This document shows positions 13,631 through 23,690 of a stretch of 64,000 nucleotides of DNA, piece by piece. The stretch is from contig NC_065572.1 in NCBI RefSeq assembly GCF_937616625.2, forward strand, positions 38,405,653 to 38,469,652, read 5' to 3'. The number at the start of each line of letters is the position of its first letter. Position 1 is the stretch's first letter. The DNA is from Mercurialis annua. Taxonomy: Eukaryota; Streptophyta; Magnoliopsida; Malpighiales; Euphorbiaceae. The position numbers and the translations under genes were made by a program. The notes beneath the pieces were generated by a model. It made no database searches, was not told the DNA's origin, and saw only the letters and a list, made by a program, of their open reading frames with translations.

Positions 13631-15303
13631 TGGCTAAAGAGGTGAGACGTTTGGATTTTTTTCGTAACGTTTCGAAACGTTTGGCTTAAATTGCTAAAAA
13701 TGTGAAATGTTTGGATTCGTTTCGTAACGATTTAAACGTTTGTCTTAAATTGCTAGAAAGGTGAAACGTTAGAATTTGTTTCGTAACTCTTTTAAACGTT
13801 TGGATTGGTTTCGTAACGTATTAAATGTTTGGCTTAAATCACTAAAAAGATGAAACGTATGGATTTCTTTTGTAACGTTTTACACGTTTGGATTGGTTTC
13901 GTAATGTTTTAAACATTTGGATTTGTTTTGTAACGTTTGTAAATATTTGGCTTAAATTGCTAAAAAGGTGAAACATTTGGATTTGTTTTTATCGATTGTA
14001 AGCATTTAGCATAAATCGCTAAAAAGGTGTAACATATGTTTGTAAACGTTTGGATTGGTTTCGTAACGTTTTAAACATTTGTCTTCAATCGCTAAAAAGG
14101 TAATATGTTTGGATTTATTTCGTAACATTTGCAAACGTTTGGCATAAATCGCTAAAAAGGTAAAACGTGTGGTTTTGTTTTGTAACGTTTGAAACGTTTG
14201 GATTTGTTTCGTAATGTTTTAAACGTTTGGTTTAAATCGCTAAAAAGGTGAAATATTTGGTTTTGTTTTGTAACGTTTGTAAACGTTTGGCTTAAATTGG
14301 TAAAAAGGTGAAAAGTTTGGATTTGTTTCGTAACATTTTAAACGTTTGGATTGGTTTCGCAACATTTTAAATGTTTGGCTTAAATCGCTTAAAATGTGAA
14401 ACGTTTAGATTTGTTTCGTAACGTTTGGATTGGTTTTGTAACATTTTAAACGTCTGGCTTATATCGCTAAAAAGGTGAAACGTTTGGATTTATTTCGTAA
14501 TGTTTTAAACATTTGGATTGGTTTCCTAACGTTTTAAATGTTTGGATTTGTTTCATAATGTTTTAAATGTTTGGTTTTTCTTTATATCGTTTGCAAACAT
14601 TTGGCTTAAATCGTTAAAAAGGTGAAACGTTTGGTTTTGTTTCGTAAAGTTTGTAAACGTTTGGATTTGTTTCATAATGTTTGTAAACGTTTGGCTAAAA
14701 TTGCTAAAAAGGTGAAATGTTTTGTTTTGTTTCATAACGTAACCTTTGTAAACGTTTTGCTAAAATTGCTAATAATGTGAAACGTTTGGATTTGTTTCGT
14801 AATGTTTTAAACTTTTGGATTGGTGTCGTAATGTTTTAAACGTTTGACTTAAATCGTTAAAAATGTGAAACATTAGGCTTAAATCGCTAAAAATGTGAAA
14901 CGTTTGGATTTGTTTCGTAATGTTTGTAAACGTTTGGTTTAAATCGCTATAAAGGTGAAACGTTTGAATTTTTTTCGTAATGCTTTAAACGTTTGGATTG
15001 GTTTCGTAACTTTTTAAACATTTGGCTTAAATAGCTAAAAAAGTGAAACTTTAGGATTTGTTTTGTAACGTTTTAAACGTTTAAATTTGTTTCGTAACGT
15101 TTTAAACGTTTGGATTGGTTTCGTAACGTTTTAAACGTTTGGCTTAAATAGCTAAAAAGGTGAAACGTCTTGTTTTGACGTTTGTAAACCTTTGGCTTAA
15201 ATCGCTAAAAAGATGAAACGTTTGGTTTTGTTTCGTAACTTTTGTAAACTTTGGCTTCATTCGCTAAAAAGGTGAAAGGTTTGGATTTGTTTCGTAACGT
15301 TTG
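13631..15303 (-). repeat. 60-bp satellite array, inverted
   Basis: From about 13631 the monomers read as the reverse complement (ggtgaaacgtttgg...). The switch happens between cgaaaccaa and tggctaaagaggtg, so two arrays meet tail to tail. Both the 60-bp and the short units are present. The stretch contains no genes and ends at the solo LTR beginning at 15304. Confidence 0.95.
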
Positions 15304-15502
15304 TGTAATATCCCGTAAAATTTTAAAGTTTAAGTTGCGAGATCCGGTAACTTTTTTAGTCATTTAAGTAATTTAATTTTGTTTCGGGATTTAATTCGAG
15401 TTTGGTTTGGTTCAAGTCCGGGTTAGGCGTGGTTCAACCTATATTGGGTTAAACCAGGCCTCGTTTGAACCAAAGGTCTTAAACGAGACCTGGTTTGGAT
15501 CA

Positions 15503-15586
15503 GTCTCGGACGAGAATTGGAAGTCTCGTCCGAGACTTCACAATTTTTGGCCGGTCTCGAACGAGACTGCAAGTCTCGTTCGAAAC
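15503..15586. promoter_or_regulatory. Cluster of four GTCTCG-type palindromes in LTR
   Basis: Four 14-bp imperfect palindromes: GTCTCGGACGAGAA (15503), GTCTCGTCCGAGAC (15523), GTCTCGAACGAGAC (15554) and GTCTCGTTCGAAAC (15573). They start about 200 bp after the LTR start. A comparable four-copy cluster of a different motif lies at the same offset in the LTR starting at 19048. A role as protein-binding enhancer sites is an inference. Confidence 0.7.
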
Positions 15587-15904
15587 CTGCTTCAGAATCG
15601 TGCATCAGCACGATTCTGAAGCTCCCCTTTCCCCGCAAAAATCCCCATAAATCTCTAACTAATCACCACCTTTTTGTTTCTAATAAATTCACCGGCCCTA
15701 GCCGTCAAGTACAGATAATTTTCTCCATATTTCCTAAACTTTTCATCCTTGAATTCAACAGGTAACTTACGTTCTTATTAAATTCTGTTTTAATATCATA
15801 AACGACATCTTCGTTCATCGCTGATTACTCTCTCGTTTCAGAATTGAAATAGGTTCCGCTTCCTTCCAGAGATAGAAGACTCGCGTATCTACAAATCCCA
15901 ATTT

Positions 15905-16150
15905 TTGTTTCGTCAAACGGTACGTAAACGAACCCGTACCAATCGCCGCCGTTTTACTGTTTTCTGGAAATTTCTGTTTTAAGTTTAATTCGACCCTTCT
16001 GAATTTTGATTCGTTTGGCAGCCGTTCGGAGGTCGAAATCAATTCCATTTGTTTCCCGTGAAAGTAGACTCACGGCTTTACGTTTTTACACCTTTCGTCC
16101 GTCAAACGGTACGTAAACGAACCCGTAACGATCGATGTCGTTTCATCGTT
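15905..16150. repeat. Direct repeat around ACGGTACGTAAACG in LTR
   Basis: The stretch caaacggtacgtaaacgaac (about 15914) recurs at about 16105, roughly 191 bp later, each followed by a related cg-rich tail. The LARD LTRs keep one diverged copy (acggtacgtaaatc at about 45380 and 52451). G|GTACGT resembles a plant 5' splice site, so a spliced leader is possible but unproven. Confidence 0.6.
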
Positions 16151-17636
16151 TTTCACGTACTATTTTTGGTATTCATGTTAAAGGTTTCTGCCGAATTGTG
16201 GGGGGGTTGTTTACATGAGTTTTTGATGTTCTTGATCGTTTAATTATCTGTCATTGAATTGTTAAAACGTTTAGTGTGATTGTTAGCTCGTCGTTTTGAT
16301 TTCGTAAGGATTAAATCTTCGGTTCTTGAACTCGTTTCTTATCCCTAAGAACTTGTTCACTGTGAGTCCTTAGAAGTTTGATTATTTGGATAGCTTGGGT
16401 TACGGAAGTTTTCATGATTGTTTAGTTAGTTATTTTGCTTGAAGTATATAGTGTTAAAATGGATGAATTTGGAAGCTTGAATATGTTTCTGGATTACTGC
16501 AAGTTATATGTTTTGTAAGTTGAGTTGTGAAATGAAAGAGATGATTAGGTGGCGTTAGATGGTTGGCTTTTAGGATTGATTTTTGGCTAAATGATGACTT
16601 TGGCCACTAAATTCTTGTGTCTTAAATATATTGGTTCCTAAACTTATTTTAGTAACTATTTGTTATTGATTTTAACTTTAATTTTCGAAATTGGTTTCGA
16701 CTTATAAATTAGCGTTTTAAATAATAATATTATTTATAATTTGAAATTCTCCGGGCATTAATATTTTAAGTTTAAATTAAATATTAATTTTATTATGGTT
16801 ATACGTAAAAAATTTATATTGACTATATTAAATAAGTATTGGGGATTTTATTTTATTTAAAAGTTTGTCAAACTAATTATATTATTTTTAAGGCCTAAAA
16901 ATAATATTTGAATATTTAAAAATTAAATTAATAATTATTATTAATTATTATTTAATTGTTAAATTGATATTTTTGCTTAGAATGCCTTTGGAATTAAATT
17001 TATATTTTAGCTTTGTTTGTTATTTAATTAATTGAGATAATTGCCGGTAATATTTAATTACTTGAGTTTCAAGCTATTGAGTTCTATTTTGATATTAATT
17101 AATATTTTATTTAATATTAATTATAAACTGTGGTTTATAACTCTGCTTTTATGGTTGGGTCGGTTTGGACTTGGGTCACCGACATGTGAGTTAGCTTGGT
17201 AGTTTTGAAAAATTCGGCTAACTCACTATTTGAGGAATTGATTTTATTTATCAATTAAATATTATTTTAATAATATTTTCGGATTGGATTTAAGTACGAA
17301 CTCAATAGTCTTGAATTAATTACGGTATTATAATTTATTTGAGAATTGTGTTCTTCTGTGATCTATCTGGTTATTTAATTGTGCTAGTCCTGCGTGGTGT
17401 CTAGTGATCTTAGAGTTAGGGGTCAACGGATTTTAACCTATTTATTATTTTAGACCCGTCGACTGTTCGTGCTTCGGAGTTTACGCAGGGTTAGCTGTTT
17501 GCCAAGATCACGTGGATAAGCAAGCTGTGAGTTTGTAGTGCTATTTACCGCTTTATTAAGTACCGCAATTTATTTTAGTATTATAAATGCTTTTGAACTG
17601 TTTTAAGCGATTATGGATCTGGATTGAAACGAGCTA

Positions 17637-17656
17637 CTCGATAGGCTTGTATCGAG
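17637..17656. promoter_or_regulatory. Conserved LTR hairpin CTCGATA/TATCGAG
   Basis: Perfect 7-bp arms around the loop GGCTTG, in the context gagcta...actg. The same element occurs at 21150, 33945 (one changed base), 46966 and 54036, about 680-700 bp before the LTR end once the MITE is discounted. It is retained while neighbouring sequence diverges; its function is unknown. Confidence 0.7.
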
Positions 17657-18341
17657 ACTGTGTGCACCGGTATATACTCTGGGATCGGCAGACTATGGTC
17701 TTGCTTACGCTGGTAATTTGACGAGGATTTGTTCCCGTCCACTCTGGGTTTATTTTTCAGTATGCTATGTCATACTTACGCTGGGATCTTTTCAATACTG
17801 TTTTCCATAATCATATTATATTAGTATAAAAATATTTTAATTTAAGGGTTTTAAACTTAATAAATGTAAATAGTATTGCGAACTCATCTCAGTATATCTG
17901 ACCCCGTTGTTTTCCCAAATTTTCCAGGTTTGTGATTTGAAAGCTGGTCCACTCCGATTCTTTTGATTCCTCTGAGGTTTTTATGTTATTTAACTAGTTT
18001 TTGTTTTCAAACTCTTAGACCGCAGTAAAACTAGTTTATATATTACATTTGTTATTGCATTGGGATTGTCGATTAGACCGATTATTTATTATTGGCATAA
18101 TTACACTGGAATATTTTATTATTATATTTAAGGCATGCTGTGGAATATTTCAGCTACTTAAGTTATTTATATTAGAACTGTATTATAAATTGCTAGACAT
18201 AGGTTGGAGTCTCGGTTGCCCCCGAGCAGTTTTCTGCAGGTTTAAATGTTTATTTAATTTCCGCAAGGCTTGCTACGGGTTTTGGTACAACCATACCCAT
18301 ACCCTAGCGCCGGTCACGATTCATGAAATTGGGTCGTGACA

Positions 18342-19047
18342 GTTTGTAAACGTTTGGCTTAAATCGTTAAAAAGGTGAAACGTTTGGATTTGTTTCGTAA
18401 CGTTTGTAAACAGCTAAAAAGGTGAAAGGTCGAACGTTTAAAATATTACGAAAAAAATCCTAATGTTTTACCTTTTTAGCGATTTAAGCCAAACAATTAG
18501 AAATGTTGCAAAACCAATCCAAACATTTACAACGTTACGAAACCAATCCAAACGTTTCACCTTTGTAGCAATTTAAGCCAAACGTTTTAGCAATTTAAGC
18601 CAAAAGTTTACAAACGTTAAGAAACAATACCAAACGTTTCACCTGTTTAGCGATTTAAGCCAAACATTTAAAACGTTACGAAACCAATCCAAACGTTTGG
18701 ATTAAATCGCTAAAAAGGTGAAACGCTTGGATTTGTTTCGTAACGTTTTAAACGTTTGGATTTGTTTTGTAACGTTTGTAAACTTTTGGCTTAAATTGCT
18801 AAAAAGATGAAACGTTTGGTTTAGTTTCTTAATGTTTGTAAATGTTTGGGTTAAATCTCTAAAAAGGTGAAACGTTTGGATTTTTTTGGTAACGTTTGTA
18901 AACGTTTGTCTTATATCGCTAAAAAGGTGAAACGTTTGGATTTGTTTCGTAATGTTTGGGAATATTTGGCTTAAATCGCTAAAAAGGTGAAACGTTTGGG
19001 TTTCTTTCGTAACGTTTGTAAATGTTTGGCATAAATCGCTAAAAAGG
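18342..19047. repeat. Satellite with orientation switches
   Basis: 18342-18430 is inverted satellite, 18431-18690 is in + orientation, and from about 18695 it is inverted again. The second switch is at the perfect palindrome AATCCAAACGTTTGGATT (18686-18703), centred on the monomer core. No genes: the minus-strand frame 18702-19055 is a 20-residue repeat created by the 60-bp period. Confidence 0.93.
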
Positions 19048-19258
19048 TGTAACAACCCGTATTTTTCCGACTAGTTCCATTAAGCCTAGAATGTACTTTG
19101 GGGTTCGTTTGAGTGGTTCGACCACTTAGAATCATGGTTCGAAGGTCCTAACCCTTTTAATATATGTATTAAGATGTATTGGGAGTAGTCTCGGAGTTTG
19201 GAGCAGTTTCAATTTCATTTTCAAATTTCAATTTTTTCATCGGACGCAAAAGGATAAC

Positions 19259-19330
19259 GCGGGCGCGACATGCCTGGATTGCGGGCGCGATTCATGTATC
19301 ACGGGCGCGATGAAGGTGTAGCGGGCGCGA
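19259..19330. promoter_or_regulatory. Four-copy GCGGGCGCGA cluster in LTR
   Basis: GCGGGCGCGA at 19259, 19281 and 19321, and ACGGGCGCGA at 19301, spaced 20-22 bp. It lies 211-282 bp from the LTR start, matching the offset of the unrelated palindrome cluster in the LTR at 15304. This is a very GC-rich patch in AT-rich sequence. Confidence 0.75.
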
Positions 19331-21149
19331 CGCGTATACTGTACAGATTGCAGTTTTCAATTTAAACTCGTTTTTTCGACCTAAAACAGTGTTACACTTT
19401 TCTTAAAAACCCTAAACGGCTGTGTACTCTCTGATTTTTGTCTCCCATCATTCCTTAGCATATTTTGGATCCTTGGTAAGTATTTTTGTCAATTGTTTAT
19501 GGCTTAAATCCTTTAATCTTACTCTATCAAATTTTCCATTCATTGTTCTTCATCTTATGATATCTTAGGCTAATTTGGATCGTCTTTTTCTGGGTTTTTC
19601 TCTTTTTGATTTATCTTAATCTATTTCACAAGGTATGTGGCTCTAAACCCTTGTTATGGTTTGTAAAGATTTCTAAAAGATGTGTTAAATCTATACTTTG
19701 GGTGATTGACTTATTATTTTTGTATTTCTATGTTTTGAAAGCTGTAAATAATCTTGCTATGTTATATTTAGCTTGTGTTTTGTATTTGTACCTTGGGTGG
19801 CTTGGTGTAATCGTTATAATCGAAGGATTGATCAAATTGTTAGTGTTTGTGGATTGAGTATTCTCTTTTAAGCTTTTATTAAAATATGGAAATTTATGAG
19901 TAAACGAATCATAGGTTGTAGTTGTCAATCAATACTTTGGGTGGGTTGAAGAAATTGTGTTTATGACATAGTACTATTAATTGTTAACATTGTTGAATCA
20001 AAATCTGTTTTGAACTATAAATTAAAAGCTGGAAATCTCCTTTGGAAGGTAAATAGGTTGATAACTAGCAACTAATACATTGGGTGGTTTGATATAATTG
20101 ACTAAGGCTAAATCATGTGTTAAGTGAGGTCTTAATTCGATTAAGTCGCTGTTTTAAGGTCTCTTATTCATGGCTAGAAATTTGTAATTTAAGTATGTCT
20201 TTTATAAATTAAAATTGAATACTTTAGGTGCCTTTTTGGTTATTGGTTCGTTTGGTTTAAGTGGTGTGGTTTTGCCTTAGTTTTATGGCATACTTAGGAG
20301 GGCTTAATTAGATTACCAAGGGTTGGAAATTGTTTAAGAATGTAAAAGATGTTAGCTTTATATTAGCTGATGGATAAACGTTGGTTTAAGGCATGTAAGG
20401 TGTTATATTGTTGTGTAATGTTTCGACTAAGTTATTTAGTTTCAAATTGATACTTGAAAGATGTTGGAATCCTATTGATTCTATTTAAGGTGAAATATTA
20501 AGTGTACTTTGTGTGTTACTTGCCAAGTGTTGGCAAGCCTATTTGTCTTCATTGCTTTCTATGTCTTTAGCATTCTTTAAGTGAAGGTATGAGTTCTTAT
20601 TTCAAACTTGTTTCATTTAAAGGATTGATTTAAGACTTTGGTTTTCACTTTGGATTGTGGTTGGGTCGGGTTAGACGTGTGTGGCCCGACATGTTGTGTT
20701 GAGCTAAACTGCAGTTAAGATTAACACACTACTTTGGTAAATCTATTGATTTTAAATAAAGTATTTATGATGTGAAAGGACTTTGGTTTTGTTTTAAAGA
20801 TAAGAACTCACCTAAGCTTAATTTGCCTAACTTGTTATTTGGTTGTATGGAATACTTTGATTACCTTGGTTGTACTTTGGTTGTGTTTTGAGATGCTAGT
20901 CCTATGTGGTGTCTAGTATTCTTAGAATTAGGAGTTGTTCGAATTTTAACGTATATAATGTTTTAAACCCGTCGACTGCTCGTGCTTTAGAGTCTACGAA
21001 GGGTTAACTGTTTGCCAAGATTCACGTGGATAAGGAAGCAGTGAGTTTATAGTGTTATTTGCCACTTCATTAAGTACCACACATTATTTAAGTATATCAA
21101 ATGTTTATAAACTATTTTATGGATTATGGATCAGGATTGAAACGAGCTA

Positions 21150-21169
21150 CTCGATAGGCTTGTATCGAG
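21150..21169. promoter_or_regulatory. Conserved LTR hairpin CTCGATA/TATCGAG
   Basis: Identical 7-bp arms and GGCTTG loop as at 17637-17656, 697 bp before the LTR end. Confidence 0.7.
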
Positions 21170-21851
21170 ACTGCGTGCACCGGTAAGTACTTTGGGATTG
21201 GTTGACCAATGTCTGGCCTACTTTGGGATTCGATTAAAATTTCATACCATCTAATTTGGATAATACTTTGGGTTATGTATTTTGGGATTTCATTTCAATA
21301 TTGTTTTCCATAATCGGATATATATTAGTATAAAATGATTTGTTTTAAGGGTTTTAAACTTAATAAATGTAAATAGCATTATGAACTCATCTCAGTATAT
21401 CTGACCCCGTTGTTTTTCCCATATTTCCAGGCTTGTGATTTTGAGAGCGTTGGTCGACTCCGATTCTTTGATTCCTTAGAGGTCTTTTTATGTTAATAAA
21501 ACTAGTCTATTATTTTAAACTCTTAGACCGCAGTAGAACTAGTTGTCTTTATATTATTATACTTTGGTTTGTCGTAGTGGTACGACTTTTATATTATTAC
21601 CTTGGCTTATTACTTCAGATTATTATATTTGAGGCATGATTCATAGTTTTGAATTATTATCAAGTTATGATATTAGAACTGTTGTATAAACTGCTAGACT
21701 TAGGTTGGAGTATTGGTTGCCCCCGAGCAGTGGTTTTCTTGTAGGTTTATTTGTGTTTAAGGTTATCCGCATGGTTTGCTACGGGTTTTGGTAAAACCAT
21801 AACCATACCCTAGCGCCGGTCGCGATCCATGAAATTGGGTCGTGACAAAGT

Positions 21852-21863
21852 TGGTATCAGAGC
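21852..21863 (+). promoter_or_regulatory. Primer binding site, initiator Met tRNA type
   Basis: TGGTATCAGAGC begins five bases after the end of the 5' LTR of gypsy element A. It matches the sequence complementary to the 3' end of plant initiator Met tRNA, the usual minus-strand primer of many gypsy and copia elements. Confidence 0.93.
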
Positions 21864-22223
21864 TTTATTTTCAAACTTAGGCCAAAAAATTTGCATGTTA
21901 AGTGTTTACTGCTTTAAGGCATGTTAAGTGTTGTTGTGTCATAGGATCTACTGCTTAATTAGGATTCAAGTTTTGTGTTTTAAAACGTCATTGTTTCTTT
22001 TCAAACCTTCTACCTTATCCTTTAGGAGTATTTTGCGTCGGTCTTATTTGTTTCTGATGTTTTACCTTGGTATGTTTAACACGCTTATACTTAATAATGG
22101 ATTGTTAGTTTTCTGCTGAATTGAGATATACTTTGGGCGAATTGTTATCTTTATGCTTTATTTAAGTTATACTTTGGGTTTTGCCTTGTGGCTATGTTAA
22201 GGATTGTTGTTTCATTCTTAGGA

Positions 22224-23690
22224 ATGAATACTTGTGGGCGTGCTGCAGCTCAGGCTGATGCTGAGGCTGATGACGCTATGTCGATTAAGGTTTATCAGCA
22301 TTAACCGGTGGTTCAGGCTGGTAAAGGACGCGCAGGCGGAGCTCAAGCTGGTAGAGGTCAGGCTAGCAGAGGACGAGCTGGCAGAGGTCAGGCTGTTGGA
22401 GGCAGAGGTAGGGGACGTGGTGGTGCAGGCGTTCAGGCACCAGGTGTACCACAGGCTCCTATGGATCCGTTCGACTTTACTACTTTTCTGGCTGGATCGC
22501 TGCACTCCAGAATAATCAGGTGCAACTGCAGGCGGGTCAGGTCGCTATGCAGGACCAGTATGCTATGCTGGGACAGCTTGTGCAGCAGCAGGTACCACAG
22601 GCTAGTGGTGCTGCAGGTGGTTGTATCGGAACTACCGACAAGGATTTGGTGTTTGCTTATGCGAGGCTGAAGCCGGCTGAGTTTGCGGGCGACAGTGATG
22701 CCCTAGATTTTCTGGAGGATGTTGAGCAGAATGCTCAGAGGTTGTAGGCTACTGAGAGGCAGACTGTTATATTAGTGGAGATGTCCTTGAAGGGTCCTGC
22801 AAATGATTGGTTTTGTAGGGCTATCTGTGCTGATATGGCTAATATTACTTGGGCGGAGTTTGTGACTCGATTCAGAGATTTCTACTTGCCTTTTTCAGTG
22901 ATGGAGGGTTACCGTAACAAGATGCTGGTTTTGATTAGAGGAGACAGGTCGGTAAATGAGTATACGACTGAGGTGAGTCACTTTGCCCCGGAGCTGCAGA
23001 TTTAATAGCAGAGGGTGAACGGCAAGTATGTGAAACATTTAGGCGCTGAGTTTGTGAGTCTAATGACTGAGACGCACAAAGATTTTACTTTTGTAGTGGA
23101 CAGTGCTCGTCGGATGGAGATTACATTACTGAAATTTGGGAAGATGCTAAAGTCCAAGAAGGCGGGCGGTGTTGTTCAAAGTAGTGGGCAGCAGAGTGGT
23201 AGCAGCAGCTATCAGTCCAAGTCTTCCTAGTACAAGACTAAGAAGGGGTGATCAAAAGGGATATCAATCGTATTCCCATAAATCTGGTCACAGTGGTGGT
23301 AACCGTAGTTCCGGGCGTGGTATAAGTGGAGCATCCAGTGTTCTGTTTTGTCAGAACTGCAGGCGCAGGCACTTTGGAGTTTGTACGGTAGCACCGGGTA
23401 GTTGCTATGCTTGTGGCCAAATGGACCATTTTTCTAGGGAGTGTCCGGCATCTGGGCAGCAGGTGTCGTCGGCTAGTGTTGCTCAGCCGTCTTTTAAGCA
23501 ATAGAGGACTACTTTTGCTCCTTCAGCAGGTTATTCTCAACCTGCCGCTTTATTTGGTGGCCAGCGGGGCCGTGGTTCAGGAGGACGTGGTTTTTGTGGC
23601 CGTGGTAACGGTGGTAGAGGTTTGAGTTATTACGGTTCTGCTCAGGCACCGCAGCCGGGACAGGGTCAGACTTGAGTGTCTGCTTTAGGG
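22224..23690 (+). pseudogene. gag: Gypsy element A gag (decayed)
   Basis: Gag would form the retrotransposon particle and bind the RNA. The first ATG is at 22224. An early in-frame TAA lies at about 22302, and then an RG-rich segment follows. A 1-base indel near 22495 shifts the frame into LQNNQVQLQAGQ, followed by the gag core (DLVFAYARLKPAEFAGDSDA; later WAEFVTRFRDFYLPF). In-frame stops lie at about 22746 and 23003. A further frame change near 23230 leads to a CCHC zinc knuckle, CYACGQMDHFSREC, at 23404-23445. Stops follow at about 23502 and 23673. The frame ends where copia element 1 is inserted (about 23690). At least two frameshifts and five stops make it non-functional. Confidence 0.88.

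Larger units (their letters stand above)
15304..18341 (+). mobile_element. Solo LTR of a Ty3/gypsy element, 3038 bp
   Basis: Starts TGTAATATCCCG and ends GGGTCGTGACA, with terminal TG...CA. It is flanked by identical 5-bp target duplications gtttg (15299-15303 and 18342-18346) within inverted satellite. No primer site or coding interior is present, so it is a solo LTR left by LTR-LTR recombination. Its 3' 700 bp is clearly related to the LTRs ending at 21847, 35019, 47644 and 54717, while its 5' half is different. Overlapping short reading frames at 15407-15765 come from the palindrome cluster and are not genes; those at 15815-16048, 16049-16243 and 18049-18339 are also ordinary LTR sequence. 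Confidence 0.95.
19048..21847 (+). mobile_element. 5' LTR of gypsy element A
   Basis: Starts TGTAACAACCCG and ends GGGTCGTGACA, 2800 bp, directly followed by a primer binding site. It carries a four-copy GC-rich motif cluster (19259-19330), a splice-donor-like TTGGTAAGTAT (about 19472) and the conserved hairpin at 21150-21169. Its 3' third is shared with the other large LTRs of the window. The reading frames at 19606-19857 and 19728-19928 lie inside the LTR and show no recognisable protein. Confidence 0.93.

Noticed and set aside
2295..14735. Reading frames of 60-117 residues with a 20-residue repeat (KQIQTFHLFSDLSQTF type) on both strands of the satellite
   Set aside because: The 60-bp period is a multiple of three, so any stop-free monomer frame repeats. 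Frames start and end at random monomer variants and occur on both strands; there are no gene signals.
15407..15765. Three overlapping short frames in the solo LTR
   Set aside because: They arise from the palindrome cluster, which is open on both strands; no homology or start context.
18702..19055. 117-residue minus-strand frame
   Set aside because: Same satellite translation; overlaps an orientation switch.
19606..19857. Hydrophobic 83-residue frame in the gypsy LTR as a membrane protein
   Set aside because: T-rich LTR sequence gives hydrophobic codons by composition; not kept in related LTRs.
22308..22670. Arg/Gly-rich frame read as an RNA-binding protein
   Set aside because: It is the frame-shifted N-terminal part of the gypsy gag; the gag core continues in another frame just after.
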